Source: Capitulum mitella
Taxonomy: Eukaryota > Arthropoda > Thecostraca > Pollicipedomorpha > Pollicipedidae
Assembly: GCA_030062745.1 (NCBI GenBank)
Contig: CP099850.1
Span: 3,162,001 to 3,226,000 of the forward strand
Direction of reading: 5' to 3'
Length of the DNA: 64,000 bases
Shown: one piece after another, positions 11,201 through 21,479 of the stretch
How positions within the stretch are numbered: the stretch's first letter is position 1
How the letters are laid out: every line of letters begins with the position of its first letter
Position numbers and translations under genes: made by a program
Notes under the pieces: model-generated
Database searches by the model: none
Told to the model about the DNA's origin: nothing
Seen by the model: only the letters and a program-made list of their open reading frames with translations

Positions 11201-14200
11201 CAATGTAGCAAACAGAATGCCTTCCAAAAATATAATGTAAACTGTAAAACAAATCTGATTCAAATGCCACAATTACAAAAACTTCCTGTGTTTTCCTTTA
11301 TAAGAGTCAAAAAGCCAGTGCACTGTAATTCTGGTGACTGCACGTGGTTGACAAGCTGGAACTGGTCCACACGTGATCTGGGTTAGCACAGCAAAGCAGA
11401 ATGACTGGACTAGCAAGGCTGACAAGGTCCTCCCATTGATTTGTTCAGAATCGATCTGGGGAAATGATGTCTTATGACAATTGCCAGCAAGTACAGGATT
11501 TGGCCTTGAAGTGGGTAAGCATCTCAAACTCAGTCCTGCATGGAGGTGTCCAGGGAGCTTGTGAGAGATTACCACAAAGAAAAAAAAGATCTGGATACAT
11601 CAGAAACTGGTCAGGCATGATCTAGCAATGTCAACCCTGATAATGACACAACAGAACTGCTTGTGAAACATGGCATTTCAACCACAGGACAACAGTAACG
11701 AAATGCACTGATTCAAATGCTTGCCCTGAGGCCTGCAGCCTCATCTGCATTCGGAACAGTTGCACTCATGGCAAGCAAAGGCCAACAGAAGGGGCAGGAC
11801 AACAGCTTCACTGGTCACTCTGGGATTCAGAGCACAAGGCATGGTTGAGTATGGTGCAATGAGGAGGGCAAATGCAGAGCAACCGCTGTGTAATGGATAA
11901 AGAATACGTTTAAGCCAGGATTGTCAAGTTAAACCAACTGCCTGGTATTCCCCCATTCCAATCCATGGTTTTTACCACCTGATGTCAATAAGTCTGCTGT
12001 GGAGTGGCTTCAACTTGCCAGCACCCTTCATATATGGCTGAATGTGTTCATCTCAACAGCCACTTTTGGTAGGCAGATACCACTTGCTTGGGAAAATTGG
12101 CTTTAAAATAACTGTATCTCACATTGTCCCATATCTGCATGCTCCTTTAAACTGGAATTACAACTACTCAGCATTCAGTTCTCTTGACTAATGAGACGGA
12201 ATGAGGTGGATGTTTCAAGGAGCACGGACCATTTTGATGCTGTATTTCACAGCACAAACTTTTGTCAGACACTGCTCCTTCTATACCAGACCAAGAACTG
12301 TTCAGCACAGGAATGATTCACGAAAATGTGCAAGCTTCTGAGCCAAAACAATCCAGCCACGTTTTTGTGTCCTGATCCTACCATGTCTCAGTGTCGCCAA
12401 GTTCATGTTGCCTTGGTTGTCACAATGGAAAAAAATCCACAAGATATATTTTTTTTGAAAACCTTTGCTAAAAGAACAAACAAAAAACTGCAGTCATTGT
12501 GGTGCACATTCATGGCAATCATGCTTGTAACCAAAATGGCAATAACAATAACCATACATGGGGAAACAATATGATGCCCACACTTCAAAAATGCTATTGC
12601 AGCACTGTAATGCTACTGCTATTGCAGCTGAAGGAAAAGAGGCCGACCACATCATCCTGACAACCTTATGACCAATTTGTCAGCCATTGTATGGAAGAAG
12701 CTGACCGCATCATGGTTTTGGGCAATGCAAATTTTCAGTCTGCTGTAGCAGTGGAAAAACCCATTCCCAACCTGATACTGTGCTCCAGAGTCCAAGTCAT
12801 CTACAGTCCAACTCCTGTGTGGTTATCTAGGCGCTGGGAACTATCATCTACGATTTCCTGGCTTCTGGCTCCTAGCCAGTTTCTCTGCACGAGGAATGTC
12901 CTACCTGCCAATTCCGAACGTTCTTAGTCGACGGTATACATTATTCAGTATAACAGTATAACGGGTGTAACACTATTCAGCTTCATCATATCAGATAGGC
13001 CGTACCCATTACTCTCGAAGTGATGGTGTCATGTTCATGATGATAGGCTGTTCAATCAGTAACAACGCGCGAAAGCACGCTAGCTGACTGTGGATGCCGT
13101 CGTTCGAGGAACCATTTGAAATTACACCGAAGTGTTTCGAAAATTTTTGTTTGCGCGTGACGTTCGGTAACCATCCATGTCATACCCATGAGAAAGCAGA
13201 AACTGTTGTAAACTTAGAAGTGGGACTGGCAGCTGGCGACTGGTAGCAGTGGAAACAGCGTGTCGCACTCTGTCGTGAGTCGTAACCGGTACCCGAAGCA
13301 TTGAGCCGCCCGTGTTCAGTGCAATTTCCTACATGGAGTTTCGTACACAGCATAATGCAGTTACTATTGCTAAGCCTTACTAAACCTTAAAGCAGCTTAC
13401 CCAATTACTAAACCTTAAAGCAGCCTGATCAAGATCGAGATCGAACGGCTTGAAACATTATGTAGCTTGAAATAAAATTTCCCTCAGCAGTCAGAAACCA
13501 ATGTCCGTCGGTGCGGCCGTGCCCGTGCCAAAGCAGTACCGATCTAGCAACACAAGCAACCAGGGTGCTGCCCGGCCACAGCGACCTAGGGCTGTGGTCA
13601 AGCGTTTGCATCAGTTACCTCGGTTCAGTTCCAATGGATAATGTGAATAATTTGCAAGTATTGTCAGTGGCTGCATATGTTGCAGCAAAAAATTGCCATG
13701 TGACCTAGGGTATCATCCACTATGGCAGGTTGCAAGGCTACTGAAGGCCGCTGACTTTTGCCGTGAGAGAATTATACTTCAAAAAGCTTCAGTTTTCAAT
13801 CCAATCAAGAAAAAATTATGTTAAAAAAATGGGAATGGTGGTGCAGGTACAGCAAAACAGGCAGATGGGCGAAAAACATCCCTGGGAGCTCAAAGGTTAA
13901 AATGCCTTAACATCTAATGCTTCACAATGTCAGAGCAAATGATGTAAAACATTCCTTTATGCTCTGCTTACCAGTGGAACCTGGCTTAGAGAAATATAAC
14001 CACATAAGATATACGGAAATGCTCTCAACGGAGAAACGTGATAAAAATTCATATGATTTGTGTACCACAGCATTCAACTTAGTCCCAAAGTTTAGTCTGA
14101 TACTTATACCATAACTGTCAGGGTTGGTTGCACGTCAGACGTGCAACCGTCATCGTCTCACGTTATACGTGAGACGATGACGTCATGTGAAAACCGGATG

Positions 14201-14651
14201 CTGGGAGACCAAACCAGTGTGAAAAACTGACCAAAAATATGGGAGACTCCAAGCAAAATCTAAGGGCCTCCTGAAACTGATACATACTGATTAACACATG
14301 GAAAGACCTTCAACATAAATGAACTTGTATTAAAAAAGTTGCATTAAAATATGTCACCTTTCTGTTTCATGAGATCACTGAAAAGCTACGTGTCTTCAGG
14401 TGCCACTTGGAATGTATCTATTGTGTGATGTTTCAGCTAGTGTTTCTTGGAAAATGACAGCATGAAATACATACTGCTTTATTTTGTAAATCAGACCATT
14501 ATTTTCTCATTTTAAGACATATTTTACTTCTTTTCATACAGTCTTGATCGGCACCCTTTTTCCTTTTTTTAACAGGCAGGTATCTGGCCACCTGGTAACC
14601 TGTTCTGAGCAGTGTGTAACACCTAACAATATTTTAAAGAAAAAACACACA

Positions 14652-14703
<52 letters not shown>

Positions 14704-14714
14704 GCAAGGGACTT

Positions 14715-14773
<59 letters not shown>

Positions 14774-17700
14774 GCAAGGGACTTCCATTTCACTTGTTTG
14801 AGCTGTAATGATCAAGAGCTCTGCTTCTTTTGGCACCAGTTTTCTTCTTTACTGGTGATCTTATCCATCAAGGAACAGAAAACGCCGGTACCTTTAGGTG
14901 TCACGCATCCGCATTTTTCGTTTTTTGTTACATCTATAATGTACATTGCTGGAGTGGACCAACTGCATCATCGAACTGCATAAGCGACGGAGTTTGATAG
15001 GCACATGTTTCTGAATGGGAAGAGGATATAAATTACATGGGTACAAAGAAGTTGCATATTAAGTTGACTGTTCAGCAATCTCGGAAAAACTGTCGTTTTC
15101 TCGTGTTAAGACGCACAAAAAATTTTCAACTCCAAGAAAAATTTTGTACTCCAAAATGGTGATTTGCCCCCCCCAAAAAAAGACAGGTTTTCCTACTCCA
15201 CTAGTTTGAAGTTGCTCAGCATCCCCCCCCCCTGGTTGATGGTTTACCACCCATACTCAGCTGCTAAAGTACACTCCAAGCCCACGGCTGAAGTCTTCCA
15301 CCCCCCCCCATCAATGACTTCAATTACCTACCATGTAGACCCAGGAAACTGGTTTGCCCCCTCCCAAACATAGCCACTGCACCCACCTCTGCAGGCTGCA
15401 TATGCTTGTAAAACACCTAGTTAGTCCATGTTTCTCACATAAACACATGACATATTACACTCCAAAAGAGAATTTGTACTCCAACATCAGGAAGAAAAAC
15501 CAGATTCCCAACACTATTCATGATGTTGTGACACTATAGTTTCTTCTTACAGAATGAAGACAGTCATTTGCTTGTGGAGTTAAAAATTTGTCAACATGGT
15601 CATAATGCAGCTTTTTGACAGAGGCCCAGGACCAAAGTTTGTGAATACAAAATGTTTTTAGGAACAAAGATTTGTTGATGTTCTTCAACACCACAAAACA
15701 ACATATTTTCCAACCATGTTCCTGAGTGAAGGAGTTGCCTACAAGGTGCACACTGCACACTACTGACCCCAAACTGCTTGCAGTGGCAGGGGACAGTACT
15801 GCATGGAAATGTATGTGACTGATGCAGGTTGAACATGGAAAAAAAGGTGCTGGGGCTGGGTACCAATGGGTTGTTAGATTATTTCCTCTCAGTGCTTTAA
15901 TCTTAGTGTCAAAACCTCAGGGTAAGGTCCAGTCTCCTCCACCTCCCATTATCATTCACAGAGCTTCCATCCTAAGATAAATGAGACTTGCATTGTCATG
16001 TCAGTGACATATGTGCATGAAATGTCAAAGATGTGTGAAGTAAAAAATGCAAGATATTTTTCTATACATTGGGATACATCTATTTTTGAGATCAAGTGTG
16101 ATATTCCACCTAGATTTGTAAATTTGGACACAATACCATGTCTGGACATAGCAAGGCCAACAATGAGTCTGTGCAATGCAAGGTCATTAACTGATCTGAT
16201 CCACAGGACCTACACACACATTACATCTGAAATGTTCCTGTTGTTCCCAGATGAGCTGGTTTAACACAAAATAAGCAGCTTATATTGCATGGACTATGTT
16301 CCAGTACCAAGCAACTTTCAAGAGCAATGGAATATGGAAGAAAATCATTGTGGCCAAATACATTTTGCACTGGGCACCACAGCACAGCACAAAATCAAAG
16401 ATAACTTGTAGACTGGCATAATCAAGTTTTGGCAGGCTTCAAAGTGGGACTCAGTCTCAGCAAGCTTGTGGAATGTGTGCTTGTACATCAGTCCTGACCA
16501 GGACTAACACACATGATGCTCTTCCAGGGCCTGTCAAGTTATGCCTAGAACTGAAAGATAGACTCAGTACACACTACTGATGAGGGAAGAGCATTTCAGT
16601 CATTGACAATGTGTGTGCTGCACATGCTGTGCCATGCTAGATGTTGCTAGATGTACATATTTCAGTGGCCATGGCAGAAATATTAGCTGCCAAGGGCCAC
16701 AATGTTTGAAAACTTACTTCTGATTTGGTGTACAAATGCTGCCCAAGGATTTTAAAATCCTAGGGAAAAGATGCATTCATTCAATCCTGCACTGGAAAGA
16801 TGCAATATCAGGACCAGAGCAAATGCAATTTGCTGTGAAAATGATGTTCAGACATAATTATTTCCACAACTGGGATGCACCTTTTTGTGGTTAGGTGTTA
16901 TTTTCCACCCTAAATTGTAAGTCAAACCAAAGCGAAGTAAATCTAACACATTTTAGATGAACAGCATTAAAGAAACCAGTTTTAACACCAAATACCAGTA
17001 CAGCTGACATGACTTTACATAGCTGAGCCTGAATTTTTGCCAGCACAAGCTAAAATAATCATTCCTGAATTACTACCAGCACAAACTTCAATACTTTTCC
17101 CAGGTGGCTGAAATGACATTTATTGACCCTTATGTTTTGCAGCTACCAGATTTTACTTCCTGTTACCACACCATCTATATCAGTTACTATTCACAGAAGA
17201 CATCACAATGATTGCTCAAAACAGGTAAAAAGAAATTTCTTGAAGGTACATGGAATGACATTTTTTGCAAGAAATGCAAGAGATGAGACACCAAAACAAA
17301 AAAAAGACAAAAAAACTGGAAATGGTGGCATGTAAAATAACAAGAATAAGAATAAAGTTAAATTTAAAGTGTAGGAATAAAACATGACACATATAAACTT
17401 CTATAACTGAAGACAGCCATATCCTTCCAGCAAATAAAATATACATTACACTTATTCCAATTTTTATTACTTCAGAATTCAAACATGCAATATGTCACAA
17501 TGCTATGATCCAGAGACAAGTCATAATGTAAAACAAGATCCTATACAAGTCTTCATAGCTACATCTCTTGATTATGCAATGAGAAACATGACATGAAATA
17601 TTCATGAATAACCAGAATCATGTGAGGCATCTAACACAGTCCTTTAATTACCTGCAAAACAAACATAAAGATCCTACACAAAAATTAACACACTTGGTGA

Positions 17701-19627
17701 GCATACTGCCTTGCATTCTCAAGCTGCTGCCTACATGCAGTAATAGCCACACCTCAGTACCTGAATTCTCAAAAACAGAGAAGCACACATGACATGATTT
17801 GCTGGAAACCTTAAAATTCAGTTATCTACTGATATGCTTCTTTCCAAACCCTGTTTAACAAGGATGCAGATATATAGCTATTCTGGAGATCTATGATCAA
17901 ATGTCCCAATCTAAAATGGACATCTTGTATTTTAGCTGCTTTCCAGAGCCCTGCCATTTACAATCAGTTACTACACAACTGTATTTGGAGAGGGCCAAGA
18001 TACATTTCAAGAGTGTAATATGTTTACCTAAAAATTCAAGTGCCTCAGCAGAATCCCATTGAGTACAATAATCCCAGTGGGCCTAACATATTATTCTTCT
18101 CATAATGAAAATTCACACTGCCTAATAAAACAGACCAAATGATATAAGATTACATTTGTTTCTCTGATATCCAATTAAGACTTCCATTACACTTTGACAG
18201 TGGGGAAAATAAAACTATATTTTCTTACCAGACAAAAGATACATTATTGTCAACCAATGACTAGTTTTGTCCTTACTGCATTCAAACTGATGTTACTGCA
18301 AACCAGCTAACCATGGGAAACCTCTTTGGAATAACCTGATTTGAAGGTGAACTTTTAGCCATGAATTACCTGAATCTGTTATGCTAAACATTACAACTGC
18401 ATATTTTTCTTTATTTGAGTATAAAACCACCATCATCATTTTCCCAAATTAATAATACAGACCCATATAATCTAAAAAGCTGTAAAATGGCACAACAAGC
18501 GATGTAACGGACCACGAATAGAAAACGTTGAGTCTACNNNNNNNNNNNNNNNNNNNNNNNNNNNNNNNNNNNNNNNNNNNNNNNNNNNNNNNNNNNNNNN
18601 NNNNNNNNNNNNNNNNNNNNNNNNNNNNNNNNNNNNNNNNNNNNNNNNNNNNNNNNNNNNNNNNNNNNNNNNNNNNNNNNNNNNNNNNNNNNNNNNNNNN
18701 NNNNNNNNNNNNNNNNNNNNNNNNNNNNNNNNNNNNNNNNNNNNNNNNNNNNNNNNNNNNNNNNNNNNNNNNNNNNNNNNNNNNNNNNNNNNNNNNNNNN
18801 NNNNNNNNNNNNNNNNNNNNNNNNNNNNNNNNNNNNNNNNNNNNNNNNNNNNNNNNNNNNNNNNNNNNNNNNNNNNNNNNNNNNNNNNNNNNNNNNNNNN
18901 NNNNNNNNNNNNNNNNNNNNNNNNNNNNNNNNNNNNNNNNNNNNNNNNNNNNNNNNNNNNNNNNNNNNNNNNNNNNNNNNNNNNNNNNNNNNNNNNNNNN
19001 NNNNNNNNNNNNNNNNNNNNNNNNNNNNNNNNNNNNNATTACACTTTGACAGTGGGGAAAATAAAACTATATTTTCTTACCAGACAAAAGATACATTATT
19101 GTCAACCAATGACTAGTTTTGTCCTTACTGCATTCAAACTGATGTTACTGCAAACCAGCTAACCATGGGAAACCTCTTTGGAATAACCTGATTTGAAGGT
19201 GAACTTTTAGCCATGAATTACCTGAATCTGTTATGCTAAACATTACAACTGCATATTTTTCTTTATTTGAGTATAAAACCACCATCATCATTTTCCCAAA
19301 TTAATAATACAGACCCATATAATCTAAAAAGCTGTAAAATGGCACAACAAGCGATGTAACGGACCACGAATAGAAAACGTTGAGTCTACATGTGCTCCTT
19401 CATGAGACGATATCGGCGCTCGTCGCTCCTACACGTGGGGACTATATCGCACAGATAACATTCTTTACAAATACTGTATAGAACGCACCAAACACATGAA
19501 AAACGTTGAAAGAATTATTTAGCAGTTTGCAGTGGATGTAAAAGACCGCTAATCCCAATGTACCTGCGTACGGCACGGGAACCATACACACAGGCAATAG
19601 CTCACTTACCAACAGCGGAGAATCCAT
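1971..19627 (-). CDS. USP10: USP10-like ubiquitin carboxyl-terminal hydrolase (spliced gene, 10 exons)
   Basis: Cysteine protease of the USP family. Known USP10 proteins remove ubiquitin from cytoplasmic substrates. Minus-strand exons: 19627-19610 (proposed), 10683-10567, 8267-8162, 7780-6446, 5815-5614, 4974-4731, 4077-3970, 3656-3492, 2772-2532, 2239-1971. Every junction is GT-AG and all phases agree, giving 934 residues. Residues 1-540 are a low-complexity Pro/Gln/Glu-rich region with a USP10-type SWASLF motif near 484-489. The catalytic domain runs from about 541 to 929: Cys552 in the [12 protein letters not shown] box, the GRQEDAEEF helix, the LHLKRF strand, His879 in KGHYITD, and Asp896/897 in WVRYDD. 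The acidic spacer DDGDSDDWQ matches the USP10 insert. The triad looks intact. Exon 1 is the only weak part. Confidence 0.9.
2532..2772 (-). CDS. USP10: USP10-like exon 9: palm strand LHLKRF
   Basis: 241 bases, entering in phase 0 and leaving after one base (CGG G|gtgagc). It encodes [17 protein letters not shown] and [12 protein letters not shown], standard USP10 palm elements, then the VDLELKR strand. The acceptor ag is followed by TCGCCGCAG. A second AG nine bases downstream could give a form lacking three residues (SPQ). The acceptor segment is repeated in the adjoining intron (2773-3080). Confidence 0.9.
2773..3085 (-). repeat. minisatellite of about 50 bp carrying copies of the exon 9 acceptor
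   Basis: The intron next to exon 9 holds roughly six diverged units built on CTGGGGACGGA and GTCAGTACATA (plus strand). Units near 2929-2950 and 3044-3066 also repeat the exon edge itself (CACCTGCGGTGACTGGGG), which on the minus strand recreates ccccag followed by a copy of the exon start. Confidence 0.75.
3132..3441 (-). mobile_element. copy of a ~300-bp repeat family B (MITE-like), reverse orientation
   Basis: It shares an ordered set of short blocks with copies at 8717-8986, 15552-15718 and 24736-25040: GGGTTGGAAA at one end, GGAGTACAAAATTTTG-like text, a CTGAATGGAGA block, AATTTGTCAACATG, and TTTCCAACC/TTCCAGTCC at the other end. The ends form a short inverted repeat. No coding capacity is seen. 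It lies in a USP10-like intron in reverse orientation to the other copies. Confidence 0.6.
3492..3656 (-). CDS. USP10: USP10-like exon 8
   Basis: 55 codons, phase 0 at both ends, acceptor cggccag and donor CAG|gtgacg. It encodes the segment with [13 protein letters not shown] and [14 protein letters not shown], which in USP10 proteins follows the acidic insert and begins the second half of the catalytic domain. Confidence 0.92.
3970..4077 (-). CDS. USP10: USP10-like exon 7: acidic insert
   Basis: 36 codons, phase 0 at both ends. The product is hydrophilic and ends in [15 protein letters not shown], corresponding to the acidic insert with a terminal D/E-W found inside the USP10 catalytic domain. 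The acceptor is gccgccag and the donor CAG|gtgagg. Confidence 0.9.
4310..4590. repeat. degenerate intronic minisatellite, units of about 60 bp
   Basis: Text such as GCGCTAATGCGTGCGGCAC, TGTCCCATCAGCGAACTCC and CCGCAGAGCGG recurs three to four times with substitutions and small length changes. It lies inside the intron between USP10-like exons 6 and 7 and leaves both splice sites untouched. Confidence 0.6.
4731..4974 (-). CDS. USP10: USP10-like exon 6: QEDAEEF helix
   Basis: 244 bases, completing a split Met codon and then 81 codons. It contains [24 protein letters not shown] and [17 protein letters not shown], which align directly with the MNEF, FEPTYIY and GRQEDAEE blocks I recall for USP10. 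The donor is AAG|gtgagg. Confidence 0.93.
4975..5613. other. USP10-like intron between exons 5 and 6, nothing else seen
   Basis: About 640 bases with standard splice signals at both ends (minus strand gtgagtg and gtcgacag). I see no repeat, conserved frame or RNA-like structure in it. Confidence 0.6.
5614..5815 (-). CDS. USP10: USP10-like exon 5: catalytic cysteine
   Basis: 202 bases (2 + 66 codons + 2). It encodes [18 protein letters not shown] and then [13 protein letters not shown] with the nucleophile Cys552, followed by FYHLIKSLP and TPIIDAM. LQPRGL immediately before the Cys box is a USP10 signature. The donor is GCCAT|gtgagtg and the acceptor gtccgacag. Confidence 0.95.
6446..7780 (-). 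CDS. USP10: USP10-like exon 4: long low-complexity N-terminal region
   Basis: 1335 bases opening with AA (completing CAA) and ending CTGGGA G|gtgggt. It encodes GDMPPLS, Tyr/Pro-rich text ([12 protein letters not shown]), Gln/Pro runs, a long Glu-Pro dipeptide run from GGCTCC-type hexamers (about 6580-6735), and [10 protein letters not shown] near the end. GDMPP and SWASLF are also in vertebrate USP10, in the same order. The GC-rich antisense frames over this exon are shadows. Confidence 0.88.
6580..6735 (-). repeat. coding hexanucleotide repeat (Glu-Pro run) in USP10-like exon 4
   Basis: Near-perfect GGCTCC/GGTTCC hexamers on the plus strand read as alternating Glu-Pro on the minus strand, with occasional Ala, Gly or Arg interruptions. 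Length variation here would stay in frame. A comparable tract lies in Scratch exon 2. Confidence 0.8.
7781..8161. other. USP10-like intron between exons 3 and 4
   Basis: An AT-richer 380-base intron. It contains an imperfect tandem of about 20 bp around 7895-7930 (AAGATTTTGCATCAAAGAT twice). Nothing else was recognised. Confidence 0.6.
8162..8267 (-). CDS. USP10: USP10-like exon 3
   Basis: 106 bases, entering in phase 0 after gcgccag and leaving after one base of the last codon at C|gtacgt. It encodes [19 protein letters not shown], resembling the LPDG...RIEFG segment near the N-terminus of vertebrate USP10. It joins in phase both to exon 2 and to the CAA codon at the start of exon 4. The donor was chosen because it is the only one that fits this phase. 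Confidence 0.75.
8717..8986 (+). mobile_element. copy of repeat family B (MITE-like)
   Basis: It starts with GGCTGGAACTTTGG, then CGGAGTACAATTTTTG, CTGAATGGAGA, AAATTTGTCAACATGG and GGAGTATAAAATG, and ends near TTTCAAACCTTG. The same order of blocks is in the copies at 3132-3441 (reversed) and 24736-25040. No coding capacity. Confidence 0.65.
9537..9594 (-). mobile_element. 36-bp severely truncated retroelement insertion with 11-bp target-site duplication
   Basis: The 11-mer CATAACCTATG occurs at 9537-9547 and 9584-9594. The 36 bp between reads, on the minus strand, as a stub containing AAAACACCAATAAACAACAA, an A-rich (AAC)n-type tail typical of non-LTR retroelement 3' ends. The duplication plus tail indicates target-primed integration of an extremely 5'-truncated copy. 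Confidence 0.65.
10257..10566 (-). repeat. minisatellite of about nine splice-donor copies at USP10-like exon 2
   Basis: Read on the minus strand, the intron continues from the real ACCAG|gtgggc donor into units of roughly 32-40 bp containing GTGTCTGATGTGCAGAC and ending in (ACC)AG|GTGAGC-like text. Several units keep a consensus-quality donor (for example near 10265, 10300, 10340 and 10370). The array begins at the exon edge and runs only into the intron. Confidence 0.75.
10567..10683 (-). CDS. USP10: USP10-like exon 2
   Basis: 39 codons in phase 0, acceptor gtccgccgcag and donor CAG|gtgggc. It encodes [16 protein letters not shown] and [14 protein letters not shown]. This resembles the vertebrate USP10 N-terminus, where FGDFSPDE precedes a VELP motif, but the Phe-Gly-Asp-Phe residues that bind G3BP are absent. 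The phase fit with exon 3 and this similarity support it as part of the gene. Confidence 0.75.
14126..14182. repeat. two adjacent perfect inverted repeats ending in a CRE-like palindrome
   Basis: The first has 11-base arms (GGTTGCACGTC) around one base at 14137. The second has 16-base arms (14148-14163 and 14167-14182) around TAT. They share position 14148. TGACGTCA, an exact CRE/ATF octamer, overlaps the right end at 14178-14185. No gene product is implied. Confidence 0.85.
14654..14772. repeat. two (AT)n microsatellites separated and followed by the same 16-mer
   Basis: Two AT arrays of about 45 and 55 bases are each followed by TGCAAGGGACTTCCAT, so the array plus its flank was duplicated as one unit. 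Apparent Tyr-Ile reading frames across it are meaningless. Confidence 0.95.
15552..15718 (+). mobile_element. partial copy of repeat family B
   Basis: Only the second half is present: AGAATGAAGACAGTCATTTG, AAAAATTTGTCAACATGG, CATAATGCAGCTTTTTGACA, TGTTCTTCAACACCA and the terminal TTTTCCAACC. Reversed fragments of the first half lie nearby at about 15130-15170 and 15455-15515, suggesting rearrangement or nested insertion. Confidence 0.55.
18186..18537. repeat. left copy of a 352-bp exact duplication flanking an assembly gap
   Basis: Identical to 19038-19389 as far as I can read by eye, beginning ATTACACTTTGACAG and ending GTTGAGTCTAC. It ends exactly at the gap. Confidence 0.95.
18538..19037. 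other. assembly gap of exactly 500 N
   Basis: A run of 500 undetermined bases, a conventional placeholder length, bounded on both sides by the same 352-bp sequence. The apparent open frame across it is an artefact. Confidence 0.99.
19038..19389. repeat. right copy of the 352-bp duplication flanking the gap
   Basis: It repeats 18186-18537 and then continues with ATGTGCTCCTTCATG. An unresolved overlap of contig ends is the simplest reading. Confidence 0.95.
19610..19627 (-). CDS. USP10: proposed USP10-like exon 1 (six codons)
   Basis: Minus-strand ATG with A at -3 and G at +4 encodes MDSPLL and runs into a consensus donor, TTG|gtaagtgag. It ends in phase 0, as exon 2 requires, and gives a start ([15 protein letters not shown]) of similar length and spacing to the vertebrate start before the FGDFSPDE motif. 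This is inference: the exon is tiny, 8.9 kb from exon 2, and across an assembly gap. Confidence 0.35.
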
Positions 19628-21465
19628 ATTTCGTGCTATGAGCTAACCACAATGAATCTTAAAAAGGCACATAGTTTCCATGCTTTCTTTTTCGTTTATT
19701 TTACATTACTGCACGATCACGTTGGCGCAAATTTTACACTATTTCACATGCCCAAACAGCGCCCACCGCCAAAGGCGTCGGAGCGTCTCAGATAACCGAC
19801 CAAGCCAAATTTGCCTCAGTGAGGTGAAAGCCAAGCATGGAAGAAAAGAACTACCTTTAAAACACTGTCATTCATGATCAAAGTTTTAGTAAAAGTACGA
19901 TTTGGTTAGCAGCTGCATAATAATGGAATGCTGTACTACTTCCACTGAGGAAAAACTCACTGGAATGTTAATAACATCAATGAAACTGATATTCAGGAGA
20001 CTAAAGGTCGCAACCACTTTTCCAAACAATTCGGTTTGGGAGAAATTCCTAGAGTCCTGATGATCTTAAATGCCAGGGACTTCTCATCAATATGAACTTG
20101 GCTTACGTTTTCAGTGTTTACCCATTTTACACTGTTTTTTCTACGCAGGTGTACTTTTTTTTACTTTTTTAAGACTTTTTAAGACTTTTTTTAAGCAAGC
20201 TTAAAGATATGCAACTAAGAACCTTAGACGATTATCATCTTCCCCAGTCATGCAGTTGGCTAGCAACAATGAAGAAAGTTTCAACCAGAGTTATCGTCCC
20301 AAGAAAATGTTGTCATTAATGCTTAGCACTTCGGTGATCCCCGAAGGCGACGACATAACATTCTTCTTGCTTCAGTTCTGCAGCAAGTTAGAGCACATAT
20401 TGTGCACATATTATTTTAAGTGACACTAATACATATCTGTGACCCTTGGCCTTGCTTTAAGAGCAAAAACATAAACATAGGCATAAACACAAAAACAACT
20501 GCGGTTCATAACTTCAAATAACCCAAAACATATTTTCGTCAGCCATCTATGTTTGGAAAACTTCACGGACTTTCTGGGTGGATTTTCCATGAATTTTAGT
20601 GCAATGCGCTTGCATTCATTTGTACAGTTATCTTTATATTACCATTTTCAGGGCATTTAATTTTAAGTGTAGATTTAAAATTGTTAACAAAGGGTGTTAT
20701 TAGGATATCTGGTGTATGTTATAAGGGATTTGCCCCGGTGCATTTCAACCAATTTTTCCAACATTTTACACCGTGAATATTGCAGTCATTTAGAATACCT
20801 CTGATATAGGTATTTTGCCGACCTTGAAACATTTGCAAGTCTGGCAAGCTTGTGAGTGCGTTGCTAAGGTGTATGTTGCGAAGGAAGACTGTGGTAGGCA
20901 ATGGGTTTTTACGTAAAATACTGGCCTCAGGCGTGAAAAGGCCTTTTTACATACGTGGCTCAAAGGTGGGTAAGAAGGGAGCATCAAACCCAATAGCAGT
21001 CCACGATTGTGTGGCTATTTTAGCATACACGGCGCACTGTCATTGTTGTAGAATTGTTAGCATGGTTTTGTTTTTTTCTGGTTCACGTTTTGCAGCACCA
21101 GCAGTAATGGTCATTTATTGCATTTGTACCAACTGCTTAAGTACTAAAAGGCAATGAAGTGCAAAAACATTATTACAGCCAGTGTGTAATGATTTTGACT
21201 AAAAGGAAAATGTTTGGGTGTAAAATATTGCTCAGACAGCAGGACATGAGACCAGTCCTGATCTCTCTCAGTTGCCATGACTTCAATGAGAATGATGTCT
21301 ACAGGCCAAGTGCCCTTTTAAGGTCTGAATACTGTATGGTAAGGTAAGGTAAATATGAAAGATTGTTAGGTTAGATTAGGTTAGGTTACAGGCATGGGTG
21401 GTTCAACAAACCTGAGAAAGCCCACTCATGAGCTAGTAACAGGCTTTCATAATGCCTATCTTGGC
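19628..21465. other. sequence upstream of the proposed USP10-like start
   Basis: Probable promoter side of the minus-strand USP10-like gene if exon 1 is right. A CpG-containing patch at 19760-19805 lies 130-180 bases upstream. A short TTAGG-type tract is at 21366-21388. No coding region was recognised. Confidence 0.4.
21366..21388. repeat. short interstitial (TTAGG)n tract
   Basis: TTAGG, TTAGA, TTAGG, TTAGG, TTA in perfect five-base register. TTAGG is the ancestral arthropod telomere repeat; so short a tract is only suggestive. It is preceded by three GGTAA units at about 21338-21352. Confidence 0.7.
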
Positions 21466-21479
21466 AGCCCAGAATGGTA

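Larger units (their letters stand above)
10684..19609. other. proposed USP10-like intron 1, AT-rich, no gene recognised
   Basis: Nearly 9 kb of mostly AT-rich DNA. It holds two adjacent perfect hairpins (14126-14182), a double (AT)n microsatellite (14654-14772), a partial family B element (15552-15718) and the duplicated gap flanks (18186-19389). A mildly CpG-richer patch lies at 13.0-13.6 kb. The frames between 15.0 and 18.4 kb are short and unrelated to known proteins. Confidence 0.5.

Noticed and set aside
14534..14983. Tyr-Ile repeat proteins on both strands
   Set aside because: Produced by (AT)n microsatellites.
18528..19049. 173-codon open frame of unknown residues
   Set aside because: Translation across the 500-N gap.
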